From contig CALGTV010000064.1 in assembly GCA_937902395.1 (NCBI GenBank), positions 1 through 25,163 of the forward strand: 25,163 bases of DNA. Reading direction: 5' to 3'. A program made the position numbers and the translations under genes. The stretch is from an uncultured Ruminococcus sp. GTDB taxonomy: Bacteria; Bacillota; Clostridia; Oscillospirales; Ruminococcaceae. The notes beneath the pieces are model-generated. The model saw nothing but the letters and a program-made list of their open reading frames with translations. It ran no database searches and had not been told where the DNA came from. This document shows positions 1-6,863 of this stretch, in pieces; the stretch's first letter is position 1; every line of letters starts with the position of its first letter.

Positions 1-8
1 GGACTCTG

Positions 9-29
9 CTAAAGGGTTTCACCCTTTAG
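9..29. repeat. Short perfect hairpin at the window edge
   Basis: CTAAAGGG and CCCTTTAG form a perfect 8-bp stem around the loop TTTCA. A T-run follows seven bases later on the plus strand, but the only neighbouring gene reads on the minus strand and ends at 56, where no U-tract follows the stem. It is therefore more likely part of a dispersed intergenic palindrome than a clean terminator. The rest of the element, if any, lies outside the window. Confidence 0.5.
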
Positions 30-55
30 AATCCCATTTTTAATAAATAAACCTA

Positions 56-532
56 TTACAAAATAATATCCTCAAATTTGCCGCGAATTGCCTTAACGAG
101 TTCAGTGGGAGAAAGCCGTATCTGTACGCCGATTTTTCCGCCGCTGATATAAAAAAGCTCCATATTTTCAGCAGAATTATGCACAACAGTCATAAACTGC
201 TTTTTCATGCCGATAGGCGTACAGCCGCCGCGGACATATCCCGTAATTTTAGTAATATCCTTAACCGCTATAAGCTCCACGGATTTTTCTCCAACGCTTT
301 TAGCGGCTTTTTTCAGGTCAAGCTCCTTTGCCACAGGAAGCTGAAAGCAGTAATATGCCCCTGATTTTCCGTGAGCAACGAGAGTTTTGAAAGTTTCCTC
401 AACAGGCTGACCAAGCTTTTCCGCGGTATGTATGCCGTCGATAAATTCATCACATTCGTATGTCTGCACGGTATAGCTTATTTTGCATTTTTCAAGAAAA
501 CGCATGGCATTTGTTTTCTGCTCCTTAGCCAT
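56..532 (-). CDS. ybaK: YbaK/EbsC-type aminoacyl-tRNA deacylase
   Basis: A 158-aa protein of the YbaK/EbsC branch of the bacterial tRNA-editing domain superfamily. Members hydrolyse misacylated tRNA in trans, typically Cys-tRNA(Pro), in the cytoplasm. Family features are visible: an early FKTLV stretch with the conserved lysine (about residue 49) and the glycine-rich segment GYVRGGCTPIGMKK near residue 100, matching the GGCSPIG family motif. The open frame extends further upstream, but the ATG at 532 follows GGGAA and gives the normal family length. This start overlaps the end of queH by 8 nt, so translation is probably coupled. It is the last gene of the minus-strand holB-ricT-queH group. 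Exact substrate specificity (Cys-Pro versus another pair) cannot be read from the sequence. Confidence 0.88.
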   Translation of the reverse strand: MAKEQKTNAMRFLEKCKISYTVQTYECDEFIDGIHTAEKLGQPVEETFKTLVAHGKSGAYYCFQLPVAKELDLKKAAKSVGEKSVELIAVKDITKITGYVRGGCTPIGMKKQFMTVVHNSAENMELFYISGGKIGVQIRLSPTELVKAIRGKFEDIIL

Positions 533-1142
533 TTTCCCTTGCCTTTCTGCTGTAGACACAGCCGCAGTAATCCTGCCGATAGAGATTATATTTTTTTGAA
601 AGTTCAATTGAATGTTTATAGCCCTCATGCTTTTTGAAATCGGAGAAAAGATAGGAAATTCCCAGTTCTTCGGCAAGTCTGCCACCACATTCGTTTATAA
701 ATGCGCAGTCCTTGTGAGGACTTATTGTCAGAGTTGTAGTGAAGTAGTCAAAGCCAAGATTTTTCGCCATATCCCCTGTTTTACGCAGACGATATTCAAT
801 GCATTTCTGACATCTTTCGCTTCTTTCGGGAAGATGTTCAAGCCCCTTTGCAAGAGCATAGAACGGTTCGGAATCATAGTCCTCGTCGATGATTTTCACA
901 TCAAGTCCCAGTTCTGAAACAAGTCTTTTCAGCTCATTTTTGCGGTATATGTACTCCGATTCGGGAGCAATATTGGGATTGCAGAAATAGACAGTTATAT
1001 TAAAATAGTCGTACAGATACAGCAGAGTATGACTGCTGCAAGGCGCACAGCAGGCATGAAGCAGCAGCGAGGGCTTTTCTCCCGATTTTTTCAGCTCCGC
1101 CAGCTTATCGTCAAGAAGCCTGCCGTAATTTATCTTCTGCAT
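525..1142 (-). CDS. queH: Epoxyqueuosine reductase QueH
   Basis: A 205-aa QueH (formerly DUF208) protein, the non-cobalamin enzyme that reduces epoxyqueuosine to queuosine in tRNA. The diagnostic cysteines are present: HACCAPC at residues 29-35, the CQKC pair at 111-114, and CGC at 193-195 near the C terminus, which are expected iron-sulfur or metal ligands and redox cysteines. The segment RYRxxxLA-like in other members corresponds to CIEYRLRKTGDMAK here, and TTTLTISPHKD matches the family. The start ATG overlaps the ricT stop as TAATG, with GAGGAT upstream as ribosome binding site. The next gene overlaps its 3' end. Length is normal for the family and nothing appears broken. No other queuosine biosynthesis genes are in the window, so they must lie elsewhere or precursor is salvaged. 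Confidence 0.92.
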   Translation of the reverse strand: MQKINYGRLLDDKLAELKKSGEKPSLLLHACCAPCSSHTLLYLYDYFNITVYFCNPNIAPESEYIYRKNELKRLVSELGLDVKIIDEDYDSEPFYALAKGLEHLPERSERCQKCIEYRLRKTGDMAKNLGFDYFTTTLTISPHKDCAFINECGGRLAEELGISYLFSDFKKHEGYKHSIELSKKYNLYRQDYCGCVYSRKARENG

Positions 1143-2008
1143 TACTTATCCTCAAGATTTTTCAGAGCGCGGAGTTCTTCCTTATCAAGCTTGATTTCAG
1201 CATCTTTAAGGAGTTTTACCTCGCTTCTGTCAAGAGTTACAGGAACTTCTGATTTTTCGGTTTTTATGCGAAGCTTACCTGTTATAAGGTTAGCGTCAAC
1301 AACCTTACCCTTGTCTCCCTCAGGAGTTACAACAACAGCGCCCACCTTGGGAGTGATTTTCAGCAGAGCCTCATATGCAGGCTGTTCATTTTTAAGACAG
1401 CACATAAGTCTGCCGCAGGTTCCTGAAATCTTTGTGGGATTGAGAGAAAGTCCCTGCTCTTTAGCCATTTTGATTGACACGGGGTTGAAATCCCCCATAT
1501 GAGCCTTACAGCAGAATTCACGTCCGCATATGCCAAGACCGCCCAGAACTTTCGCTTCATCGCGCACACCGATTTGTCTCAGCTCAATACGTGTACGGAA
1601 TACAGCGGCAAGGTCCTTTACAAGTTCGCGGAAGTCAATACGATTTTCCGCTGTAAAATAAAACAGGAGTTTATTATTGTCAAAAGTACATTCAGCTTCC
1701 ACAAGATTCATTTTCAATCCTCTTGCCTTGATTTTTTCAACGCAGATTTTGAAAGCCTCCTGCTCTCTGATTTTGTTTTTCTCAACTGTTTTAAGGTCGT
1801 TTTTGTCAGCCTTACGGATAATTGGTTTAAGGGGAGATGATATTGCATTGTCAGCAATTTCGCGGTTTTCAAGGACAACCTCTCCGCACTCTATACCGCG
1901 GACAGTTTCCACGATTGCAAATTCTCCTACCTCAAATTTTATATCGTTAGGTGAAAAATAATAAATCTTTCCCACCTTTTTAAAGCGAATACCTACTATT
2001 TCTTTCAT
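1142..2008 (-). CDS. ricT: RicT/YaaT family PSP1-domain protein
   Basis: A 288-aa PSP1 C-terminal domain protein, the counterpart of Bacillus subtilis YaaT (RicT). In Bacillus, RicT forms an iron-sulfur-binding complex with RicA (YmcA) and RicF (YlbF), which stimulates RNase Y processing and affects sporulation, competence and biofilm formation. Six cysteines occur in two groups, CGREFCC at 161-167 and CGRLMCC at 198-204, consistent with [4Fe-4S] ligation. The N-terminal MKEIVGIRFKKVGKIYYF and the GGLGICGREFCC core are typical. It follows holB by 31 nt, the conserved Bacillus/Clostridia order. The start has TGAGGT upstream. The C terminus is charged and has no extra domain. RicA and RicF partners are not in this window. 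Confidence 0.92.
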   Translation of the reverse strand: MKEIVGIRFKKVGKIYYFSPNDIKFEVGEFAIVETVRGIECGEVVLENREIADNAISSPLKPIIRKADKNDLKTVEKNKIREQEAFKICVEKIKARGLKMNLVEAECTFDNNKLLFYFTAENRIDFRELVKDLAAVFRTRIELRQIGVRDEAKVLGGLGICGREFCCKAHMGDFNPVSIKMAKEQGLSLNPTKISGTCGRLMCCLKNEQPAYEALLKITPKVGAVVVTPEGDKGKVVDANLITGKLRIKTEKSEVPVTLDRSEVKLLKDAEIKLDKEELRALKNLEDK

Positions 2009-2039
2009 AATATATTACCTCATTGTTTATTTGCTTGAA

Positions 2040-3023
2040 TTATGCAATTATTTCCATAATTTCAGCGCATACGCCTGCAAGAACAAAAGCTCCGTTGACA
2101 TTAGCGTCAATGGCACGACAGCCGCGCTCAATGGCATTATGGATATTCATTGCCTGATATACTGTCAGCATACGTGAAAGGGTCTCTGCGGCTTCTCTGA
2201 AACAGCCTATAATTCTTGCAGAGCTGTCACGGCTGAGGACAGCGGCATCTCTTGCAAGCTTGTCTATCATGGAGAGAATTTCAAGAATATCATTTCTGTT
2301 ATTCCCCACAGAGAAGAAAGCGGCGTTGAGCTCATACTCGTCCTTTCTTATTATACTATTTGCAATGCGATTTGTCAAATCCACCTGACCGCGCAGATTC
2401 TCATTGACAATATAATTTGTACATTTACCTATATTCCCATGAAAGCGGCTGACAGCTTCGGTGACTTCATCGTGAGAAAATCTGCTTTCAAGGAGAGCGG
2501 CTTTCGATTCCTCTTCAGTACAAAGGGATACTCCAAAGCATACGCACCGTGAAATTATAGTGGGGAGAAACTCGCTTTTTGCCTCTGCTGTGAATATAAA
2601 ACAGGCATACTCGGGCGGTTCTTCGATAAGCTTCAACAGGGCATTCTGAGCCTGTACTGTCATGTTATGGCAGTCGCGGAAAATATAAATCTTTCTTCCC
2701 GTGTTATTGTTTGGCTTGATACACACATCATTGCTGACCGCTCTTGCAGTTTTGACAGTGTAGCCTTCCAGTTTGCCCTCGGTTGGAACATATATCACAT
2801 CGGGGTTGGAGTGGGAATTCACCGTCTTGCAGGCAGGACATTTTCCGCAGGGAACGTCACCGTCGGGAGCTTCACAGAGAAGCAGAGATGTGTAATAATT
2901 GGCAAAAAGCTTTTTACCGCAGCCTTTTTCGCCGTAGAAAATAACCGATTGCGCAAGGCGGTTATTTTTCCGCATATTATTTAATGTACCGATGAGGTAC
3001 TCATTACCGTAAATTTTTTTCAT
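2040..3023 (-). CDS. holB: DNA polymerase III subunit delta'
   Basis: A 327-aa clamp-loader subunit delta', part of the complex that loads the beta clamp during replication. Residues 31-38 (GEKGCGKK) form the Walker-A-like loop. Cys50, Cys59, Cys62 and Cys65 form the zinc module, and the SRC motif lies in TIISRC near residue 157. The C terminus is a helical collar domain. Length is close to the B. subtilis protein (about 330 aa). The ATG follows AAGGA. It is 96 nt downstream of the decarboxylase gene and 31 nt upstream of ricT. In B. subtilis tmk, yaaQ and yaaR precede holB, but here they are absent and the decarboxylase is directly adjacent. Confidence 0.93.
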   Translation of the reverse strand: MKKIYGNEYLIGTLNNMRKNNRLAQSVIFYGEKGCGKKLFANYYTSLLLCEAPDGDVPCGKCPACKTVNSHSNPDVIYVPTEGKLEGYTVKTARAVSNDVCIKPNNNTGRKIYIFRDCHNMTVQAQNALLKLIEEPPEYACFIFTAEAKSEFLPTIISRCVCFGVSLCTEEESKAALLESRFSHDEVTEAVSRFHGNIGKCTNYIVNENLRGQVDLTNRIANSIIRKDEYELNAAFFSVGNNRNDILEILSMIDKLARDAAVLSRDSSARIIGCFREAAETLSRMLTVYQAMNIHNAIERGCRAIDANVNGAFVLAGVCAEIMEIIA

Positions 3024-3038
3024 ATATTTTTCCTTCTA

Positions 3039-3113
3039 ATAAGCTATTAGCCGTTTCATAACAGAATTACTGCAAGCCGACCGCTAAAGGCTAATGGCTG
3101 AAAGCTAACGGCT
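3039..3113. repeat. Degenerate short repeats between decarboxylase gene and holB
   Basis: On the minus strand the 14-mers GCCGTTAGCTTTCA and GCCATTAGCCTTTA are directly adjacent (3085-3112). A further TTAGCCGTTTC lies at 3048-3058 on the plus strand and can pair with one of them. The 17-mer GCTAAAGGCTAATGGCT at 3083-3099 recurs with one mismatch at 5357-5373, just outside the P-loop gene. The function is unknown. It could fold in the decarboxylase-holB intercistronic mRNA. Confidence 0.5.
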
Positions 3114-3119
3114 CAATAT

Positions 3120-4451
3120 CTATTTTACCACAATTACGCTTGAAATGCTATAGCTTTTGAAAATTTTTATGCAATTCCTGTCAATTATTTCTCCGCTGGC
3201 GGCAATAGGCACAGCAGGAGGACAGGGAACCTTTACTGCGGCGCAGATTCTTCCCTCAGCCTCGTCCACAGGGATTTCCTCGCAGGGTGAAAAGGCGGCA
3301 TTGCGTATAGACATAGCTTTTTCAGGCAGTATAGGGGGAATATACATAGGCTTTAAATCTGCCTTACTCAGCGAATCAAGGGCATTTTCAAGAGCATTTG
3401 TCAGCTTTTTGTAATCCTCAGCTTTATTGGCAGGTGACATGAGCAGAATAACCGTATCTCTATCGGAATATTCACATTCTGCGCCGTTTCTTCGGAGCAT
3501 TTCCGCAAGCTCATTGCCGTTATAGCCGCTTTCAGCCGCTTTAATCGTAATGTGAAACGGCTCACTTTCGGCAAATTTCAGCCTGTCCGCGAAATTCACG
3601 CGGAAGTTGTGGATATGTATGAGATTTGCCGCGATATCGCGCCGTATGCGCTCATTTATGTACTTATTGCACAAATCCAGCGACATCATAATGAGATAAG
3701 AGGGACTTGTGGAGGTAAACATGCTCATAGTCTGTTTCAGAATGGGCTTGTATTTCTTGTCCTTTACGTGAAGCATCGCCGCCCCTGTAAGTGCAGGCAG
3801 CATTTTATGTGCGGAATCACAACACATATCTGCTCCGAGAGAAATCGGGTGGAGACTTCGGGGAAGAAATCTCAGATGCGCCCCGTGTGCGTTGTCAACA
3901 ATCAGCAGTGAATCATACTTGTGACAAAGTGCGGCAAGGCTTGCTATATCGGCAATTCTCCCCGTATAATCGGGAGATGTGACATAAAGACAGCTATGGG
4001 GAAATTTTGCAAGAGCCGCTTCAACATCCTCGGAATTTATTACTCCCGAGAGTATGCCGCTTGTATAGTCGGGCATTATCCATTCAACGTCAAGACCAAG
4101 AAGCACACAGGCATTGAGAAATCCTCGGTGAACGTTGCGGACGGCTATAATACGGCGTTTTTCAAGCTTCATAGCTCCAAGCATTGCCTGTATGCAGGCT
4201 GTTGAGCCTCCTGCGGAAAAAAGACACGCGTCAGAGCCATAAAGCTTTGCAGTGTTATTTTCGCTTTCTTGTATAATTCCGTCAGCTTCAAAAAGGCTGT
4301 CCGCGCCGTTTATTTCTGTTATATCAAGGCGGTACATCGCCGATAAATCGTCATTATCCGTAATATTTTTCCCATGATGCCCGGGCATATGACCGCGCAT
4401 TGTGTGGGAATCTCCATATTTTTTCAGAAAATCATAAATCGGTGTATTCAT
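3120..4451 (-). CDS. Orn/Lys/Arg decarboxylase family protein (YaaO-like)
   Basis: A 443-aa fold-type I PLP enzyme of the Orn/Lys/Arg decarboxylase major-domain family, the group that includes B. subtilis YaaO and SpeA-type arginine decarboxylase. Visible motifs are the N-terminal MRGHMPGHHGKN, the cofactor phosphate loop FSAGGST (78-84), VDNAHGAH (185-192) with the PLP-nitrogen aspartate D186, and DSAHKML with the Schiff-base lysine K216. The C-terminal decarboxylase domain follows. It probably decarboxylates a basic amino acid as a polyamine precursor step, but the substrate cannot be read from the sequence. It lacks the long N-terminal wing domain of the inducible enterobacterial enzymes, as expected for this branch. 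The ATG at 4451 is preceded by AAGGAG. It lies 23 nt after the sigma-like gene and probably shares its transcript. Confidence 0.88.
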   Translation of the reverse strand: MNTPIYDFLKKYGDSHTMRGHMPGHHGKNITDNDDLSAMYRLDITEINGADSLFEADGIIQESENNTAKLYGSDACLFSAGGSTACIQAMLGAMKLEKRRIIAVRNVHRGFLNACVLLGLDVEWIMPDYTSGILSGVINSEDVEAALAKFPHSCLYVTSPDYTGRIADIASLAALCHKYDSLLIVDNAHGAHLRFLPRSLHPISLGADMCCDSAHKMLPALTGAAMLHVKDKKYKPILKQTMSMFTSTSPSYLIMMSLDLCNKYINERIRRDIAANLIHIHNFRVNFADRLKFAESEPFHITIKAAESGYNGNELAEMLRRNGAECEYSDRDTVILLMSPANKAEDYKKLTNALENALDSLSKADLKPMYIPPILPEKAMSIRNAAFSPCEEIPVDEAEGRICAAVKVPCPPAVPIAASGEIIDRNCIKIFKSYSISSVIVVK

Positions 4452-4474
4452 AAAAACTCCTTCAGAGATTTCTT

Positions 4475-4762
4475 TTATTGAAAGTAATATTTCATATATC
4501 GGAAAATCCTTTTTCTCGCCCTTGAAATAATTGCGGAAACTGCTTGGTTAGAAACATTACAAATCTTGGCAATCTCAGGCATAGAAAGGCTTTTAAAATA
4601 GTATAGCACAAATATTTCATTTTGTCTCGCTGTCAAATCATTTTTTATAATATTTAACAGGATTTTCGCTTTACCGTCATGTTGACTTCCGTTCAACAGA
4701 TGTCGTATATATTGATCCTCTTTGCCTGTTGCAGTATCATAATAACAGTTTCTCATTGGCAA
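4475..4762 (-). CDS. Small sigma-70 region 4-like helix-turn-helix protein
   Basis: A 95-aa protein whose second half (about 48-90) reads as sigma region 4: LTARQNEIFVLYYFKSLS, then MPEIAKICNVSNQAVSAI as the helix-turn-helix, then a basic tail ISRARKRIFRYMK. No region 2 is present, so it is not a full sigma factor. Such short proteins are common in clostridial mobile elements and prophages as transcriptional activators. The frame starts at TTG (4760-4762), immediately after the stop of the upstream gene, with GGAGGGGAG 9-11 nt before it. An ATG two codons later is the alternative but is further from that site. It precedes the decarboxylase by 23 nt. Targets are unknown, and it may control its own promoter or the downstream operon. 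Confidence 0.75.
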   Translation of the reverse strand: MPMRNCYYDTATGKEDQYIRHLLNGSQHDGKAKILLNIIKNDLTARQNEIFVLYYFKSLSMPEIAKICNVSNQAVSAIISRARKRIFRYMKYYFQ

Positions 4763-4999
4763 TCATATCAGCTCCCCTCCTATGCTGCGGCTGAGGTTTC
4801 TGCTTTCAAGATTTGCAATGATTTCAGCCATATCGCTGTATTCTGCATACAACACCTGTATACGCCTGTTGAGGTCCAACTGCTCAATTGCCTTTATATC
4901 GCCTTTATTTCTCAAATGTCTGCGCTGTGAAATCAGTTCACATATACGTACTTTAGCCATTTCGCAGCTTGCCTTGTAATCATTTATAAGCTTTTTCAT
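4763..4999 (-). CDS. Small predicted coiled-coil protein of unknown function
   Basis: A 78-aa, highly charged and probably all-helical protein (KVRICELISQRRHLRNKG, then a long helix with leucine/isoleucine spacing). I do not recognise a named family. It is the first gene behind the promoter at 5044-5072, has the strong site AAAGGAGG (5010-5017) and a spacing of 10 nt to the ATG. Its TGA stop directly abuts the TTG start of the sigma-like gene, which implies coupled translation and a functional pair. A small helical partner of a sigma-like protein could be a regulator or cofactor of it, which is inference only. The pair resembles small gene modules of prophages or conjugative elements, but no other phage gene is nearby. 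Confidence 0.72.
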   Translation of the reverse strand: MKKLINDYKASCEMAKVRICELISQRRHLRNKGDIKAIEQLDLNRRIQVLYAEYSDMAEIIANLESRNLSRSIGGELI

Positions 5000-5043
5000 T
5001 GACCGTCAGCCTCCTTTAATGTGTTGAAAATGATTCTACTATT

Positions 5044-5072
5044 ATTGTAGACCAAAATTCAACGAATGTCAA
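5044..5072 (-). promoter_or_regulatory. Sigma-A promoter of the coiled-coil/sigma-like operon
   Basis: On the minus strand TTGACA (5067-5072) and TACAAT (5044-5049) are separated by exactly 17 nt. It lies about 45 nt upstream of the ATG at 4999 and is the only strong promoter I see for the minus-strand block running to the left, so it may also feed the decarboxylase, holB, ricT, queH and ybaK. Confidence 0.8.
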
Positions 5073-5135
5073 TAGGTTTTTTGATATTTGTAGGAATGTA
5101 CAAAAATACATACGTTATTTTGTGGATATATTACA

Positions 5136-5164
5136 AAAGGACGCTCCGCTATGGAACGTCCTTT
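5136..5164. terminator. Hairpin with T-rich flanks, probable terminator
   Basis: AAAGGACG (5136-5143) pairs with CGTCCTTT (5157-5164). Three further inner pairs and one mismatch close around GCTAT. CGTTTTAT follows on the plus strand and TTTTGTAATAT on the minus strand. For the minus-strand genes ending at 5373 it lies beyond the palindromic element at 5196-5353. The rest of 5073-5135 holds nothing I recognise. Confidence 0.5.
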
Positions 5165-5195
5165 CGTTTTATAAAATTGCGTACCGTCAAAGTAA

Positions 5196-5353
5196 TACCA
5201 ATCCCTAAAATGTTAGTAGACAAAGATGATGAGCAGAAATGATGTATGTCAAGGCGGACGACGAAAGCATACTGTCGTATGGTGAGGAAGTCCAACGACG
5301 ACATACAGCATTTATGCCATTAGATTTGTCTACTGTTGTTTCAGGGATTGGTA
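5196..5353 (-). mobile_element. 158-bp palindromic MITE-like element, copy A
   Basis: Ends are TACCAATCCCT and its inverse AGGGATTGGTA, and the inverted similarity continues inward through almost the whole length (shared blocks GTAGACAAA, AAATG and GTATGTC) to an inner hairpin CATAC-GACA-GTATG. It is flanked by TAA on both sides (5193-5195 and 5354-5356), consistent with a 3-bp target duplication. It is the inverse complement of copy B with 8 differences by eye over 160 aligned bases. It encodes no credible protein. It starts 19 nt past the stop of the P-loop gene. Confidence 0.85.
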
Positions 5354-5370
5354 TAAGCTAAAGGCTAACG

Positions 5371-5395
5371 GCTTATTTTTTCTTGATTTTCATTG
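5371..5395. repeat. 25-bp direct repeat, left copy (3' end of P-loop gene)
   Basis: Matches 6839-6863 at 24 of 25 positions. It contains the stop codon and last codons (MKIKKK) of the P-loop gene, while the right copy contains the same codons of nadC in the same frame. The two copies bracket the AT-rich gene pair. Confidence 0.7.
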
Positions 5396-6338
5396 CATTT
5401 AATATTTTATCAATATTGCTTTCTTTTAAATATCCCGAAGGAAGCTGACTTTTATTTTTAGGATATTCAAGATTGGCTTTACCTTTGGTAGAATTTACCA
5501 ACAGCATAGTGAAATACTGCTCCCAGCTGAAATATTTCTGACATTCAATATAATCCACGGGATTAGTTAAAATTTCCTGTATATCTGTACTGCCACTGAA
5601 AATATCAGAACGAAGAATAAGCCATTCAAAGCTTTCAGGCAGAAAGAAATCTGTTTTATTCTGTGATTTTTCCTTGAAGTACACAAGCTCTCTTATTTCC
5701 GAACCAAATGCAGCTGAATCAGCTATTATAAGAATCTTTTTATTCTTGTTTTTTTTGAGCAATTCTACAATTCCGCTTTTTCCATTGGAGCTGATACATT
5801 CCGTATCAGTCCCCTCACTTGCCTTGGTGTAAAACTGAAAACCTGTTTTGCTGTCCTCAATAATTGCCAGTTCATACGGGAAATCTGATATATCCTTTAC
5901 GGAGATATTCTTATATATGCTTTCAAAGGTTGATTTTTTTCCGTTTTTTCGGATTTGCTTAATTGAGTCAATGCTGTATGGAATCTGCGGCAAAGGCTCT
6001 CTTGTTATGAGTACGTAATAGTTATCAGAATTTTTTATCATTCTGGCAAAATCATAAGAAGTGAGAAACGGTGTGCTTTCCTCAACAAAAACAACGCTTT
6101 CATGAGTGTCTTCAAGTTCCATTTCCCAGTATTTACTATCTTCTAAAACAATACAAGATTTATCACATTTTAAGGTAACACCACTTGATTTTCCATATTT
6201 AGAAAAGTTTTGAATCATTTTTATAAGCGTACTTTTTCCCGTTCCGCTGTCACCAGTTAAAATGGTCACATTCCTTTCGAGAGTGAAATTGAATGAAATA
6301 AATTTATCTTTAACTGATATTTTAATTTTACCCTTCAT
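5373..6338 (-). CDS. Uncharacterised P-loop ATPase
   Basis: A 321-aa protein. Residues 21-28 form a beta strand leading into a clear Walker A loop, GDSGTGKST (29-37). A hydrophobic strand ending in two acids (SVVFVEES, 81-88) could serve as Walker B, and YYVLITRE (107-114) resembles a sensor strand. A second core segment, KILIIADSAAFGSEI (201-215), precedes FEWLILRSDIF and SWEQYF blocks. There is no ABC signature motif, transmembrane segment or nuclease motif I can name. It starts at ATG 6338 after GAGGT and overlaps the DUF4869-like gene by 11 nt, so the two are coupled. Composition is more AT-rich than nadBC next door. I recall similar uncharacterised ATP-binding proteins in gut Clostridia, but no function is established to my knowledge. 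A mobile or defence role is possible but unproven. Confidence 0.75.
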   Translation of the reverse strand: MKGKIKISVKDKFISFNFTLERNVTILTGDSGTGKSTLIKMIQNFSKYGKSSGVTLKCDKSCIVLEDSKYWEMELEDTHESVVFVEESTPFLTSYDFARMIKNSDNYYVLITREPLPQIPYSIDSIKQIRKNGKKSTFESIYKNISVKDISDFPYELAIIEDSKTGFQFYTKASEGTDTECISSNGKSGIVELLKKNKNKKILIIADSAAFGSEIRELVYFKEKSQNKTDFFLPESFEWLILRSDIFSGSTDIQEILTNPVDYIECQKYFSWEQYFTMLLVNSTKGKANLEYPKNKSQLPSGYLKESNIDKILNAMKIKKK

Positions 6339-6789
6339 TTGTATTACCTCTTAAATATTGATTGGCAAGGGAGAGGTATTCCATAGGGTCAGATATAATT
6401 TTTCTTCGATTGTCGTTGATTATCTTAAATGAAAAATCCTTGCCAAAATCCATAAGATGATGCAGACATACTTTGATATCTCTTTCTTTAGCTATTTCAA
6501 GAAGATATTTTGCACAGTTATCGCCACAATTTGATATATTGCATATCAGATTAGGCTTATTGTAAATGAGTAAAAGGGTTTTTACACCAGCCGATAAATT
6601 ATTTGAGTTAAACAAACCAAAAATGTCATTTTTTATAACATCGGGAGCTATTACTGTTGAGTCGTCGATGTCTGCTATTATTTTTTTAGCAAATGGATCC
6701 ATAACCCAATTTTTATCATATTGGTGTGAATAGTACGTTTCAGTATTGTAGATTTCATCGGGATGACTGCCGAAAAATATTTTTAACAA
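6328..6789 (-). CDS. DUF4869-like protein of unknown function
   Basis: A 153-aa soluble protein beginning MLKIFFGSHPDEIYNTETYY. The pattern (IYFG.. at the start, DPFAKKIIADID, GVKTLLLIY, CGDNCAKYLLEIA, LHHLMDFG) fits what I recall of DUF4869, a small family frequent in gut Clostridia. The family assignment is from memory and should be searched. The conserved Cys/His/Asp residues could bind a metal or a nucleotide. The start is TTG at 6789, supported by AAGGAG 8 nt upstream, and no ATG nearby fits as well. Its 3' end overlaps the P-loop gene by 11 nt, arguing that both products act together. AT content is high (17 G/C in 60 bases at 6481-6540 by hand count, against 26 in 60 at 7381-7440 in nadC). 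Confidence 0.7.
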   Translation of the reverse strand: MLKIFFGSHPDEIYNTETYYSHQYDKNWVMDPFAKKIIADIDDSTVIAPDVIKNDIFGLFNSNNLSAGVKTLLLIYNKPNLICNISNCGDNCAKYLLEIAKERDIKVCLHHLMDFGKDFSFKIINDNRRKIISDPMEYLSLANQYLRGNTNEG

Positions 6790-6838
6790 GATATCATCTC
6801 CTTTTGAAACATAGTATGTGCTGAAAGCAGGAAGCTAT

Positions 6839-6863
6839 GCTTATTTCTTCTTGATTTTCATTG
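6839..6863. repeat. 25-bp direct repeat, right copy (3' end of nadC)
   Basis: Holds the last codons and stop of nadC and matches 5371-5395 with one mismatch. See the finding on the AT-rich gene pair. Confidence 0.7.
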
